The position numbers and the translations under genes were made by a program. Of a stretch of DNA of 64,000 nucleotides, positions 52,769 through 62,712 are shown piece by piece. Position 1 is the first letter of the stretch. The number at the start of each line of letters is the position of its first letter. Location of the stretch: the NCBI RefSeq assembly GCF_002086735.1, contig NZ_MVIJ01000026.1:1-64000 (forward strand). Reading direction: 5' to 3'. Below the pieces are notes generated by a model. That model made no database searches. It was not told where the DNA came from and was given only the letters and a program-made list of their open reading frames with translations. This stretch comes from Mycobacterium scrofulaceum. Lineage in GTDB: Bacteria > Actinomycetota > Actinomycetes > Mycobacteriales > Mycobacteriaceae.

Positions 52769-53062
52769 TCAGAAGGCGGTGTAGCCGGATGCGGCGGCGG
52801 CGTCGGCGGCCACGTAGGTGCCCGCGGCGTCACCGAGGTTGGCCTGCGCGATGTCCAGCAGGGTGTTGACCCGCGCGGCGGCCTCGACGAAACGGGCGTG
52901 CGCGGCCTGGAACGCGGCCGAGGCCTCGCCCTGGTGGAACGCCTGCGCCGACATCGCTTCCTGCTCGGCCTGGCTGATGGTGCTGCGCATCAGGGCCGCC
53001 TTGGCGCTGAACGCCGATTGTGCGGCGACCAACTGCGGGATGTGAGCGTCCAACATGCTCAT
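52769..53062 (-). CDS. esxG: EsxG (TB9.8), WXG100 family partner of EsxH
   Basis: 97 residues. It contains DAHIPQLVAAQSAFSAKAAL, the turn FHQGEASAAF in place of WXG, and a C-terminal helix ending AAAASGYTAF. Forms the heterodimer with EsxH and carries the secretion signal (C-terminal YxxxD/E-like region). The upstream PPE4-esxG gap is 62 nt. Confidence 0.96.
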   Translation of the reverse strand: MSMLDAHIPQLVAAQSAFSAKAALMRSTISQAEQEAMSAQAFHQGEASAAFQAAHARFVEAAARVNTLLDIAQANLGDAAGTYVAADAAAASGYTAF

Positions 53063-53124
53063 GGTGTTTCCTTTCTGTTCGCCCTCGTGGGGTTTGTCCG
53101 GTTGACGAGCATCGTGCTGCTGCC

Positions 53125-54612
53125 TTAGCCCCCTTCCCTCGGCCCGGCCCGGCGCGCCGGGTCGTGGCCCGCGTCGTGGTCCCAGGTGCCGGGCATCATC
53201 GGCATCGTTGGGCCCCCGCCGAATTCGCGGTCGGTCAGCTCGGTCAGCCCGGCCGCCCGGAAGGCGTTCTGCTTCCGCGTCGTTCCGGCGAAGCCCAGCG
53301 GCCCGGCCCCCGCCCCGGATGCCACCGCCGCGGCCAGTCGCTCCTCGTCGCCGTAATCCGGCGGGACGCCGAGGTCGGAGTCCATGTCCAGGTATTCGTC
53401 GCTGTGGTCGCGCATCGCGGCCTTGCGGCGCCGCCGCGCCCGCGCCTCGGCGCGACTGGCCGCCGCCGCGCCGGCCGCGGGGATGGTGGCCGCAGGCGCC
53501 TTGGCGCCGCCGCGACCGCCCAGGGTCGGGCCGACACCGGCCTCCGGGTCACCGCCGTAGGCCACCAGGTAGGCCAGGGTGCTCGGGGCCGGCGCCGGCG
53601 CCGGCGCGCCGGGCGCAGCGGAACCCGCGGCGACCGAGGGGGCCGGAGCCCCGGCGGGCGTCGCGACCGTGGGGGCCAGCGCGACCGCCGGCAACTGCGA
53701 CGCCGGCCTGGCCGAGGCGACCAGCGGCGTCGCGGCCGCCCCCGCCGCCACCGGCGCGATCTCGGCGGGCGCGGCGAGCAAGGAGCTCAGGCCGATGCCG
53801 AGCAGCAGCGGGATGAGGAACGGCGCGGTCAGGATCGCGCCCCAGGTCGGCCAGCCGACGGCGTTGAAGAACACCTGGTAGGCGACGAAGAACAGCAGCG
53901 GGCCGTTGGCGGCCAGAAACGCCGGCAGGTTCGCGGAGAAGTTCTGCAGCATCTGCTGGATGTTCTGGAAGAAGTCCTGCAGGAACTTCGACAGCTGCTG
54001 GATGAAGTTCTGCCACCAATTCCCGGGCGTGTTCTGCGAGGCGTTGGCCGCCAGAGTGTTGGCGTCACCGCCCGGACGCACGATCGAGGGGGCCGGGGCG
54101 CTGCGCGGCGCGGACGCCAGGGCCGCGCCGGAGGTGGCCTGGTAGGCGCTCATCACGGTGGCGGCCTGGACCCACATCCGCGCGTAGTCGGCCTCGTTGA
54201 GCGCGATCGGAATGGTGTTGATGCCAAAGAAATTCGTCGCCACCAGCACGCCGTGAACGGCGTGGTTGGCGGCCAGCTCCCCCAGCGTCGGCATCGCGGC
54301 CAGCGCGGCGGTGTACGCCGCCGCCGCGACCTCGTGCTGCGCGGCCGCGCCGGCGCTGTCGGCGCTGGCCTGCTGTAGCCAGGCCAGATACGGCGCATGC
54401 GCGGCCGCGTACTGCGCGCCGGTCGACCCCTGCCACGCCCCGGCCTGGGTCTCCCCCAGCACACCCGTGAGTTCGGCTGCCGCCGTGGCGTATTCGGCGC
54501 TCAGCGAGGTCCACGCGCCCGCGGCCGCCAACAGCGGCCCCGGTCCCGGACCGGCGCTCAGCAGCGTCGAATGCACCTCGGGCGGCGAAGCCATCCAGAC
54601 GGGGGCCGTCAT
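53125..54612 (-). CDS. PPE4: PPE4, ESX-3 PPE protein
   Basis: 495 residues. It starts TAPVWMASPPEVHSTLLSAG, with the WxG turn AWQGSTGAQYAAAHAPYLA at about residues 59-77. The PPE domain ends about residue 180. The C-terminal half includes LLFFVAYQVFFNAVGWPTWG, a hydrophobic segment and a basic ARARRRRKAAMRDH stretch, ending EFGGGPTMPMMPGTW. Partner of PE5; the PE5-PPE4 pair is tied to siderophore-mediated iron uptake. A related gene lies at 62713-64000 (window edge). Confidence 0.95.
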   Translation of the reverse strand: MTAPVWMASPPEVHSTLLSAGPGPGPLLAAAGAWTSLSAEYATAAAELTGVLGETQAGAWQGSTGAQYAAAHAPYLAWLQQASADSAGAAAQHEVAAAAYTAALAAMPTLGELAANHAVHGVLVATNFFGINTIPIALNEADYARMWVQAATVMSAYQATSGAALASAPRSAPAPSIVRPGGDANTLAANASQNTPGNWWQNFIQQLSKFLQDFFQNIQQMLQNFSANLPAFLAANGPLLFFVAYQVFFNAVGWPTWGAILTAPFLIPLLLGIGLSSLLAAPAEIAPVAAGAAATPLVASARPASQLPAVALAPTVATPAGAPAPSVAAGSAAPGAPAPAPAPSTLAYLVAYGGDPEAGVGPTLGGRGGAKAPAATIPAAGAAAASRAEARARRRRKAAMRDHSDEYLDMDSDLGVPPDYGDEERLAAAVASGAGAGPLGFAGTTRKQNAFRAAGLTELTDREFGGGPTMPMMPGTWDHDAGHDPARRAGPREGG

Positions 54613-54614
54613 CG

Positions 54615-54923
54615 TCAGGCGCCCGCGAATCCGAACGTCGCCGCGGCGGCGGTGTCACCGGCCAGGTAGCCGGCACCGGCTTCGCCGACGCCCACGCCGG
54701 CGCGGCCCAGCTCTTCGACGCCCTGGGCGGCGACGGCGGCGTGCTCGGATCCCTGTGCGCTGAACCCGACGGCCGTCTGCACCGACACCGGATCCACGGC
54801 CGGCGGCACCACCGCGGTGATGGCCGGCGCGGCCGCCGCGTGGGCGGCCGCCAGCCGCGCCGTCAGCGCCTCCACCGCGGCGCTGGTCGCGGCCAGGCCC
54901 TCGGGAACCACTCGCAACGTCAT
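54615..54923 (-). CDS. PE5: PE5, ESX-3 PE protein
   Basis: 102 residues from the ATG at 54923, after GGGGAGAGTC. Two-helix PE domain (TLRVVPEGLAATSAAVEALT, VGFSAQGSEHAAVAAQGVEE) with the C-terminal YLAGDTAAAATFG (YxxxD/E motif). It pairs with PPE4, ends 2 nt before its start, and is secreted by ESX-3. Confidence 0.95.
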   Translation of the reverse strand: MTLRVVPEGLAATSAAVEALTARLAAAHAAAAPAITAVVPPAVDPVSVQTAVGFSAQGSEHAAVAAQGVEELGRAGVGVGEAGAGYLAGDTAAAATFGFAGA

Positions 54924-54933
54924 GACTCTCCCC

Positions 54934-57900
54934 TTACTGTTGCGTTTCACCAAACATTGCGGCCTCACCCACCAACGGGTTGACCAACTGGACGTACGTC
55001 GGACTGTCGCTGTCGCCCAACAAGATCGCCCGCCCGGCGGGCAGCCGGCCGAACCGCTGACCCCGGATCTTGCCGCTGTCCTGAGGGTTGCCCGCCAGCA
55101 TCAGCGTGGTCGCCTGCAAGTCGTTGAAGCGGCGCAGCAGCGGGTTGGTCATCAGCGCGTGCCCCGAGCCGGTCGCGCGCGCCGTGACGATCACCCGCAG
55201 CCCCAAATCAGCGGCCTGCGAAAGGATTCCGATCAGCGGGGTCCACGGTCGCTGACCGATGTATGGGCCGCTCATCGCCGGCGAGTCCGGTATCTGGTCG
55301 ACGTCGTCGATGATCAGGTAGTGGGTGTGGCCCGCGTATGTCCACCGGGCCAGCTCGCCCGGCGACAAGCCGGCCGGGGGGCGCCGCGACTCGATGATGT
55401 TGGCCAGCCCCAGCATCGCGGGGATGATGCGGTCGACGTTGGCGGTGTACTCGTTGTCGGCGAACAACGGCTCGTCGACCAGGTGCAGCCGCCGGTCCAG
55501 CACGGTGAACGCCACCTGGTCGGCCGTCGAGTTCTCGCGGATGGTGCGAATGATGTGGCGCAGCAACGTGGTCTTGCCGGACTTGCTGTCGCCGAACACC
55601 ATCAGCAGCGGCTCGTCGGCGAAGTTGACGACGACGGGCGCCAGGTCCTCCTCGCGCTGCCCGATCACCACCTGCTCCGGGCCGCGATAGAGCGCGCCGA
55701 CGGCCTCGGGGGCGAGGTTGGTCGGCAGCAGTCGCACCGGCGGCGCGGCGATGCCCGGGTAGCGGTCGTTGAGCACCGGTATCTGGTCCAGCTCGGGGCG
55801 GGCGAACAGGAAGTGTTCGGCGGCCATGGTCAACCCGCGGCCCGGCTGGTCGTGCGGCACGGCTTCGGCGGGGCGCCGCAGCGCGCCGACGAGCCGCACG
55901 TTGCTGTCGCGCGGATCGTGCAGCCTGAGTTCGAGCCGCAGCCCGAGGCCGTCGCGCATCGCCAGCGGCACCTCGAGCCAGCTGGGGGTGGTGATGACCA
56001 CGTGGATGCCGTAGGCGAGCCCCACGTTGACCAGCTCGGTCACCTTGGCCAGCAAGGGATTACGGGTGTTGAATTGGTCGGTGTTGTCCCGGCCGAACGC
56101 GTACAGGTTGTCGATGACCAGGAACACCTCGCCGTAGCCGTCGTCGGGGGCGGTGCCCTTCCGGTCGCGGAACACCTCGCGCCGCTGCCGGGACAGCAGC
56201 AGCTGCTCCAGCTCGCCGAAGGTGCGCCGGATGCGCTCGGGTTCCAGCGCCGACGCCACGCTGCCGACGTGCGCCAGGTCTTCCAGCGCCCGCAGCTTGC
56301 CGCCGCCGTAGTCCAGGCAGTAGAAGGTGACGTCGCGCGGCGAGTGCAAGCCGGCCGCCGACAGGATGAACGTCTGCAAGGCGGTCGATTTCCCGGACTT
56401 CGGGCCGCCGTGGATCACCACGTTGCCGGCCGACGAGGTGGCGTCGAAAACCAGCGGGTCGCGGCGCATCTCGAAGGGCTTGTCGATTTCACCGAGTGGC
56501 CACTGCCACTGGCGCTGCGGCACTCCGGCGCGCGCCAGCACCGCGGTCAGCGGGATCGGCTCGTCGAGCGGCGGCAGCCACAGCTGCGGCGCCCTCGGCC
56601 CGTACCGCGCCAGCTGGTCGCCGATGGTGGCGATCAGCTTGCGCGGCGGTCCGGTGAATTCCTCGTCCTCGACCGCCGGGATCACCGTGTCCTGTTCGGG
56701 CTCGACCCGTCCGGCCGTGAACAGCTTGGGCTCCGGGGCGGCGTGCACCACAACGGCTTTCGCCCGCTGCGGCGGATCGTAGATGCCGTCGACGTAGGTG
56801 CTGCGGAACTTGATCGGGGCGGCGCCCGGCGCGGGCACCAAAAAGCCCACGCCCTTGTGTTCCTTGCCCGACTCGATGTGGTACGCGTCTTCCACGCCGA
56901 TGATCTGGCGGGACACGCTGGGACTGGCCACCTTCAACCCGATGCGGTACGAGGTGTTCTTGTCGATGTCCTTGATCTTGCCCACGTCCAGCGTCTGCGA
57001 CGCGAACAGGATGTGGATGCGGAACGAGCGGCCCTTGCGCGCCACGTAATCGAACAACTCCGCGTATTCCGGGTGATCGGCCAGCATCAGGGTGAACTCG
57101 TCGGCGACCACGAACAGCGTCGGGATGGGCGGCAGGTCGTGCCCCGCCGCGATCGCGCCCTCGTATTCCACCACCGAGTTGAACGCGCTGCCCTGCACGC
57201 GGCGCCCGGCCTCCCGCAGCAGCGTCTCGCGGCGGGCCACCTCCCCGCGCAGGGTGTCGGCGAACCGGTCGGCCAGCGACTTCTTCTCGGCCATGTTGGA
57301 GATCACCGCCACGACCTGCGGGAAGTGGCGGAAGCTGTCGGCGCCGGCCTCGCCCTTGAAGTCGGCGTAGATGACGATCAGCCGCTCCGCCGAATGGGTT
57401 GTCAACAGCGACAACAGAATCGACATCAAGGTCTGGGACTTCCCGGAGCCCGTCATACCGATCATCAATCCGTGCGGGCCCATCCCGCCCTCGGCCTCGT
57501 CCTTCAGGTCGAAGAACAGCGGCTCGCCGGTCGCGGTGACGCCGATGGGTACGCGCAACTCGTCCTCGCGGCGGCGCGGCCCCCACAGCGTGGGCACGTC
57601 CAGCCGTGAGGCGTCCGGGATGCCCAGCAGCGTGGTGAAGCTGGCCCCGCGGGTGGCCGCGGAGCGCAGCCCGGTGTGGGTCGGGTTGGAGTCCCAGCGC
57701 GACAGTTGGCGCGCCAGGTGGGCGGCCTCGTCGGCGCCGAGCCGGTCGGCGTGGTCGATAAAGGGCTGCCAGCCGCCGGTCTGCCAGCGCACCAGGGCCC
57801 CCGCCCGGCCGGCCTCGCCGACGACGCGCAGGATCGGCTTCTCCGGATCCGAATACTGCTCTCGGTGCGGCGGGGTGGCGCAGCGGTGCACGACGGTGAC

Positions 57901-58908
57901 GCCCGCCCGGCCCAGCGCCAACGTGGAGCTGTTCAGGTCGAAGTCGGGGTCGTCGACGACGATCAGCAGGTGACGCAGCGCGTCGGCGGAATCGCCGGTG
58001 AAGGCCGGGCGGTCCAGGAAGGCGGGGCCCAGCAGCATCACCAGTTCGTCGGCGTTGGTCGTCAGGAAGCGGGCCGGCCCGACACCGTCGAGCTCACCCG
58101 GAACGTCGGTGTGGGGAAGCCATTTCAGCCAGGACCAGTCGGGACCCTCCAGGTCGCGGGCGACCAGGGCCACCCCCAGCACCGCCGGGTCGTGCCAGGT
58201 CACCGCCTGAGCGATCCACGCGCGCATCGCCGCCCGCGCGGCGTCGGCCTCGCCGAGCACGGTGATCCGCGAGACCTTCGTCAGGTCGATCCCGGTCGGC
58301 ACGTCGCGCACGATGCGGTGGGTGTCGAGCAGGCTGCGTAAGGCGCTGTGCGACACCGGCTCCAGGTCGACCTCGTCCGCGGTGTCGTTCACCCGCAGCG
58401 CGGTGGTCAGGGGCACCTCGTGGCGGCCGGCGCGCAGCACCAGGAAGTCGGGATCGTGCGGGTCGCGCTCCCACTGCCGCCGCGACCCGGGCACCCCCGC
58501 CAGGGCCGCCGGCTCGGGGTGCGACCATTCGGCGGCGGCGCGCTGCTGGGCGGCCTGGGTGCGGATGTTGTCGCGGACCACCGACAGGTAGCGCAGGTAG
58601 TCGGCCCGTTCGGCGTCGACCTCCTCGGTGCGGGTCTTGTTGTCGTTGCCGCGATACATCGCGGTGGCGGCCAGCAACAGCACGAACGGGAAGAACAGCG
58701 TCTGCGGAGAGATCAACCGCATCCCGGTGGCGAACAGCGCGACGACCATGCCGACGATCAGGATCACCAGCACGTAGGGCATCGCGCGGCGCAGGAAGGA
58801 CGGCGGGATCACCCGCGGCAGTTCGGGCGGCGCCTCGATGTTGATGGTGCCCTTGCGGGTCACCGGCGGCGCCAGCCTACGGCGGGCTTCGAAGATGAGT
58901 CGGCTCAT
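54934..58908 (-). CDS. eccC3: EccC3, FtsK/SpoIIIE-type ESX-3 ATPase
   Basis: 1324 residues from the ATG at 58908, overlapping the eccB3 stop. Two transmembrane helices near 45-85 (YVLVILIVGMVVALFATG, TLFFPFVLLLAATAMYRG). Three ATPase domains have Walker A motifs GMTGSGKSQTL, HGGPKSGKSTAL and FGDSKSGKTTLL. It recognises substrates and drives export. Length close to H37Rv EccC3 (1330). The longer frame to 59034 lies within eccB3 and is rejected. Confidence 0.97.
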   Translation of the reverse strand: MSRLIFEARRRLAPPVTRKGTINIEAPPELPRVIPPSFLRRAMPYVLVILIVGMVVALFATGMRLISPQTLFFPFVLLLAATAMYRGNDNKTRTEEVDAERADYLRYLSVVRDNIRTQAAQQRAAAEWSHPEPAALAGVPGSRRQWERDPHDPDFLVLRAGRHEVPLTTALRVNDTADEVDLEPVSHSALRSLLDTHRIVRDVPTGIDLTKVSRITVLGEADAARAAMRAWIAQAVTWHDPAVLGVALVARDLEGPDWSWLKWLPHTDVPGELDGVGPARFLTTNADELVMLLGPAFLDRPAFTGDSADALRHLLIVVDDPDFDLNSSTLALGRAGVTVVHRCATPPHREQYSDPEKPILRVVGEAGRAGALVRWQTGGWQPFIDHADRLGADEAAHLARQLSRWDSNPTHTGLRSAATRGASFTTLLGIPDASRLDVPTLWGPRRREDELRVPIGVTATGEPLFFDLKDEAEGGMGPHGLMIGMTGSGKSQTLMSILLSLLTTHSAERLIVIYADFKGEAGADSFRHFPQVVAVISNMAEKKSLADRFADTLRGEVARRETLLREAGRRVQGSAFNSVVEYEGAIAAGHDLPPIPTLFVVADEFTLMLADHPEYAELFDYVARKGRSFRIHILFASQTLDVGKIKDIDKNTSYRIGLKVASPSVSRQIIGVEDAYHIESGKEHKGVGFLVPAPGAAPIKFRSTYVDGIYDPPQRAKAVVVHAAPEPKLFTAGRVEPEQDTVIPAVEDEEFTGPPRKLIATIGDQLARYGPRAPQLWLPPLDEPIPLTAVLARAGVPQRQWQWPLGEIDKPFEMRRDPLVFDATSSAGNVVIHGGPKSGKSTALQTFILSAAGLHSPRDVTFYCLDYGGGKLRALEDLAHVGSVASALEPERIRRTFGELEQLLLSRQRREVFRDRKGTAPDDGYGEVFLVIDNLYAFGRDNTDQFNTRNPLLAKVTELVNVGLAYGIHVVITTPSWLEVPLAMRDGLGLRLELRLHDPRDSNVRLVGALRRPAEAVPHDQPGRGLTMAAEHFLFARPELDQIPVLNDRYPGIAAPPVRLLPTNLAPEAVGALYRGPEQVVIGQREEDLAPVVVNFADEPLLMVFGDSKSGKTTLLRHIIRTIRENSTADQVAFTVLDRRLHLVDEPLFADNEYTANVDRIIPAMLGLANIIESRRPPAGLSPGELARWTYAGHTHYLIIDDVDQIPDSPAMSGPYIGQRPWTPLIGILSQAADLGLRVIVTARATGSGHALMTNPLLRRFNDLQATTLMLAGNPQDSGKIRGQRFGRLPAGRAILLGDSDSPTYVQLVNPLVGEAAMFGETQQ

Positions 58909-60515
58909 CGGGGCGCTCCCTCTGCTGAAGCCACGCGGCCGGGCCTGCTGTCGGGCGCGAGCCCATCGTGCGCCAGCAGCGCGTCGGCGCGCGACAGCGT
59001 CGGCCCGCCGGCGAACAGCGCCAGCACCGACCACGGGACGGGCACCGCCGGCTCGCTCAGGCCAAGGGCCTCAACGGTTTTGCCTCGCCCGGCGGCCGAG
59101 TTCTCGGCCTCGTTGTCGATGCCGTAGCGAACCCCGGTGTCGGACACCCAGAACAACGACCCGGTGCCGGGCGCGCCGGCGCCGCCGGTGACGGTCTGGG
59201 CGAAGTAGCCGGTACCCGGCGCCAGAGCCACGCGAGCGGCGGTCGCCGGGGAGGCACCCACCAGGTCGACGGTGCGGATGGATTCCGGCACGGGCAGCGC
59301 CGAACCCGACAACAGGCTCAGCGAGCTGGTGGCGGCCCCGGCCGGCTTGCTCCAGTACACGCACGCAACGGGGTCCTTGGCGGCGTCGACGAGGGTGACC
59401 TGGCGGTCGGGATAACGCGCGGTATCGAGCATCCGCGACACCGGCAACTTGGCCACGGCGTCGGCGCCCAGCCGCGGCGGCTGATCCAGGCCGTAGGAGT
59501 TGGTGTTGCGCAGGATCGCGGCGAGCACCGGGGAGATGGGCTGCAGGCCATCCGGCAACACCGCGTAGTAGCGCGCCGCACCCGACGAGTTCTGGTCCAG
59601 TGCATAGGAAACCACCACGGCGCCGATCGGCGCGGGCACGGCGAACCCGGCCGGGGCGCCGGCGTTCGGGATGCCCGGCGCCGTCAGCGGCGGCGCCTCG
59701 GGGATCGCGTTGAACAGCCCCAGCGCGACGGGCCGCGGTGCGGGGATCTCCGAGTTGTTCAGCCCCAGGCCCAGCGCGTTGGTGACCGCGTGGTCGGCCA
59801 GGTTGATCTGGCTGCGCCTGCCGTCCCAGAGCAGCCAGGTGCTGGCGCCCTTGTCGCCCGGGGAGTCGACCAGGATTCCCCGCCCGGCATCGAGTTTGGC
59901 CGCCCGCGCGCCGCCGCTGTCGGGCCGGCCGGCGATCACGGTGACGCCGGTGCTGTGCACGGCGTGGGCCGTCCCGCCGACGCCGTCGCACACGGTCCAG
60001 TTCGCGTCGCGCGTGGTGTTCTGCACCATGCGCTCGGGTGCGCCCGGAATGCCGATCAGGTTGCCCCGCGGAAACCGGTCCAGCTCACTACTTTTCACCG
60101 TGGCGGGGTTGACGGGCTTGCCGACGATCAGCCGGGCCGACGTCAGGTTGAGCACGGGGTGCAGCTGGTCGCCCACCCGGACGTAGAGGGCCGCGGTCGA
60201 CCGGTCGGCGAGCACGGTGTTGGTGCCGACCGTCCCGTTGGGCCGGATCAGCGAGAACACGAAGCAGCCCGCCAGCGCGGTGGCGAGCAGGACCACGCCC
60301 ATCAGCACCGCGCGCGACTGGGTGCGCAGCGGGTCGACGAGCATTCTGGTGTCGTGCAGGGCGATGCCCGAAGCGATGCGACGCATCACGAATCGCCATC
60401 CGCTGACCTGGTGGCGGGTGACGAAACCGCGGCGGTACTCGACCTTGTCGGGGTTGTCGTTGACCGGGGTCCGGGAGGCGAACGAACGCCGTTCGTCGGG
60501 TTCAGGATTCGTCAT
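58905..60515 (-). CDS. eccB3: EccB3, ESX-3 membrane-anchored periplasmic component
   Basis: 536 residues. A short cytosolic N-terminus (RRGFVTRHQVSGWRFVMRRI) leads to one transmembrane helix (AVLMGVVLLATALAGCFVFS, about 70-90), followed by a large periplasmic beta-rich domain with repeat-like segments. Forms the periplasmic part of the ESX-3 complex. Starts overlapping the eccA3 stop (ATGA). Confidence 0.96.
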   Translation of the reverse strand: MTNPEPDERRSFASRTPVNDNPDKVEYRRGFVTRHQVSGWRFVMRRIASGIALHDTRMLVDPLRTQSRAVLMGVVLLATALAGCFVFSLIRPNGTVGTNTVLADRSTAALYVRVGDQLHPVLNLTSARLIVGKPVNPATVKSSELDRFPRGNLIGIPGAPERMVQNTTRDANWTVCDGVGGTAHAVHSTGVTVIAGRPDSGGARAAKLDAGRGILVDSPGDKGASTWLLWDGRRSQINLADHAVTNALGLGLNNSEIPAPRPVALGLFNAIPEAPPLTAPGIPNAGAPAGFAVPAPIGAVVVSYALDQNSSGAARYYAVLPDGLQPISPVLAAILRNTNSYGLDQPPRLGADAVAKLPVSRMLDTARYPDRQVTLVDAAKDPVACVYWSKPAGAATSSLSLLSGSALPVPESIRTVDLVGASPATAARVALAPGTGYFAQTVTGGAGAPGTGSLFWVSDTGVRYGIDNEAENSAAGRGKTVEALGLSEPAVPVPWSVLALFAGGPTLSRADALLAHDGLAPDSRPGRVASAEGAPR

Positions 60516-62371
60516 GCCGGCACCGACAGCCCGAGGCCGCGCAACAACGGCTCCACCGAGTTCTCGACGTCTTGATCGGTGATCGTCATCAGCTCCTCGT
60601 CACTGAATTCCCCGGTTCCGGCGTGTTCCGAGTGGTCGAGCCGGAACTCCCGTTCTTCCTCGGAGCGTTCAACGATGTTGCGGACGAATCGACCGTTACC
60701 GGCGATGTCCAGGTTCCGCCGCGAGATCCCGTTGGCGTCGGGCGTCGACTCGGTGGCCAACTTGGTGAACAGCGCCTCCATGTGGTCCAGCGCCGCCTGC
60801 TCGAAGACGCTGTCGCGCTGCTCGGCCATCTTGGTCGCGATCTCGACGAGTTCCGGCGGTGCGTACGACGGGAAGTCGATGTTGCGGGTGAAGCGGGAGC
60901 GCAGACCCTCGTTGGTGTCCAGGAACTTGTCCAGGTCGGCGCGGTATCCGGCGATGATGACCACCAGCCGGTCGCGGTCGTTCTCCATCCGCGCGAGCAG
61001 CGTGTCGATGGCCACCAGCCCGAAGTCGTTCTTGGCGCCCGTGGCCACCAGGGCGTAGGCCTCGTCGAGGAAAAGCACCCCGTCGAGCGCGCTGTCGATG
61101 ATCGCGTTCGTCTTGGCCTCGGTCTCGCCGATGTGCTGGCCGATCAGGTCGGCGCGGTGCACCTCGCGGATGTTCTCGCGCTTCAAAAGACCCAGGCCGC
61201 AATAGATCTTGGCGACCACGCGGGCGATGGTGGTCTTACCCGTGCCGGGCGGTCCGGCGAAGACCAGGTGATGGGCGCGCTGCGCGACCGCGAGCCCGCG
61301 CTGCTTGCGCACCAGCTCCATGGCGACCGAGCTCTTCAGCCGCGACACCTGGTTCTTGACCTCGTCCAGCCCGATGAACTCGGCGAGCTGCAGTTCGGCC
61401 TCGTGCAGCAGCACCGACTTGCGCTCGTGGGCCGCCGGGTCGACGAAGTCCTCGGCACTGGGCTCGGTGTCGGGGTCCCAGGGATCGGTGCGCGCTTCGA
61501 TGCGGGCCGCGGTCGTGGTCACGATCCCGAAGCTCGTGTCGGACAGGGCCTGTTCGATCTGTTCGTTTTCCGGATGGGCCGCGTACAGGTCCTGCAGCAC
61601 CTCGCTCGCCGATTCCTCGTCGACGTGCGCCCGCAGCACCAGCGCCTTGGCCAGCGCCCCGTCGACCGCCGCGACGGCGACGGGGCCCTCGGGTTCCTCG
61701 AGATACGACAGCGCGGGGGCGAACATGCCCAGCCGCGCCAGCGCGGTGCCCAGGGCGATCCTGGCCGCGTGCGCGAAGGCCTCGTCGAGCCCGGCGTCGT
61801 TGACGACCGGCGTCAGCAACTTGACGACGTCCGACCATCGCTCGGCGCGGTAGTTGATCACGACGTCGACCCAGCGGGCCTCGCGCCAGCCCGGCCGGCG
61901 CGCGCTCAGGCCGGTGACGATTCGGTCGGCGTCGGCGAACCGCCCCGCCGTTGCGAGGGCCGCGGCGTAGGCGAGGTGGAAGTCGTCGGGGGTGGCGGCG
62001 CGGAACTGCAGGTACAGGCCGGTGTCGTAACGGAAGCCCAGCGCCCCGGGCGCCAGGTCCACCAGCCGCTGCAGCGTGCCGGCCGTCGCCGCCGTCTGCG
62101 ACACCGCCTCCAGCACCCGCAGCGACACGTCGCCGGCGGCCGCCAGCCCCGTCCAGGCGTCGCACTGCTCGTGGGCGATGCGGGTCAGCGCGGTGAACCC
62201 GGACCGCGCGGCGACCAGGTCGGCCGGGCGCTGGCGCTGATACACCGAGATCCCGAGCGCCCTGCAACACGTGGCGAACCGGCTGACGACGTCCCCGTCG
62301 ACCCGGGCCTGCGCCCGAGAATTGACGGGCTGAGCGGCGAGCACGCCGGTGTCACCGAGTTCCACGGCCAC
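60512..62371 (-). CDS. eccA3: EccA3, ESX-3 AAA+ ATPase
   Basis: 619 residues from a GTG at 62371, with GGAAAG upstream. N-terminal TPR-like region (about 30-260) and C-terminal CbxX/CfqX AAA+ domain: Walker A AGPPGTGKTTIARVV, Walker B VLFLDEAYALVATG. First gene of the operon. Proposed to prepare PE/PPE or Esx substrates in the cytosol. Length near H37Rv EccA3 (631). Upstream sites below. Confidence 0.96.
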   Translation of the reverse strand: MAVELGDTGVLAAQPVNSRAQARVDGDVVSRFATCCRALGISVYQRQRPADLVAARSGFTALTRIAHEQCDAWTGLAAAGDVSLRVLEAVSQTAATAGTLQRLVDLAPGALGFRYDTGLYLQFRAATPDDFHLAYAAALATAGRFADADRIVTGLSARRPGWREARWVDVVINYRAERWSDVVKLLTPVVNDAGLDEAFAHAARIALGTALARLGMFAPALSYLEEPEGPVAVAAVDGALAKALVLRAHVDEESASEVLQDLYAAHPENEQIEQALSDTSFGIVTTTAARIEARTDPWDPDTEPSAEDFVDPAAHERKSVLLHEAELQLAEFIGLDEVKNQVSRLKSSVAMELVRKQRGLAVAQRAHHLVFAGPPGTGKTTIARVVAKIYCGLGLLKRENIREVHRADLIGQHIGETEAKTNAIIDSALDGVLFLDEAYALVATGAKNDFGLVAIDTLLARMENDRDRLVVIIAGYRADLDKFLDTNEGLRSRFTRNIDFPSYAPPELVEIATKMAEQRDSVFEQAALDHMEALFTKLATESTPDANGISRRNLDIAGNGRFVRNIVERSEEEREFRLDHSEHAGTGEFSDEELMTITDQDVENSVEPLLRGLGLSVPA

Positions 62372-62385
62372 GTCTTTCCATGTAT

Positions 62386-62434
62386 GTAGCCTCCCCTAAC
62401 CTGACCCGCCTGAAGTTAGCATTGCATAAGCTAA
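62386..62434. promoter_or_regulatory. Candidate IdeR sites upstream of eccA3
   Basis: Two elements. GTAGCCTCCCCTAACCTGA (62386-62404) matches the right half of the IdeR box (CTAACCTxA). TTAGCATTGCATAAGCTAA (62416-62434) has the 19-bp TTAG...CTAA dyad. Counted by eye, about 12 and 13 of 19 positions agree with the consensus TTAGGTTAGGCTAACCTAA. ESX-3 is iron-controlled by IdeR in M. tuberculosis; binding here is inference. Confidence 0.5.
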
Positions 62435-62596
62435 GTGTCGAGGCGCGAGGGCCCGTCCGGCTCACCACGCCCCTCCCAGTTCTCTACCGCTAATGAGGAT
62501 GCTAGCCCGCAAAATGCGCCGCATTTTCGGTCCTTACTCCCAGCCTCAGTAGGTTGGCAGGCCGTTTGCAGCGCCCTCTAAGCGGCCGAGCTTATC

Positions 62597-62609
62597 GAAA
62601 ATCATTTTC
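62597..62609. promoter_or_regulatory. Candidate Zur box GAAAATCATTTTC
   Basis: A perfect inverted repeat around one central base, embedded in ATCGAAAATCATTTTCATTA, 226 nt before the eccA3 start. It matches the core of the mycobacterial Zur box (TGAAAATCATTTTCA-like). ESX-3 is Zur-repressed in M. tuberculosis, so this is probably functional. The rest of 62435-62712 shows no gene. Confidence 0.7.
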
Positions 62610-62712
62610 ATTAGCAAGCCGATAGGTCCTCACCGCCCGGTCGCCGGACAAGCGAATAGTCGTCCGCCGTCGTTGAAAAGTTCCCGTCCCGGTCATCCCG
62701 ATCTGGGCTCCG

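Noticed and set aside
54817..57609. 930-residue plus-strand frame across eccC3
   Set aside because: Shadow of eccC3; it is Arg/His/Gln-rich with no conserved words.
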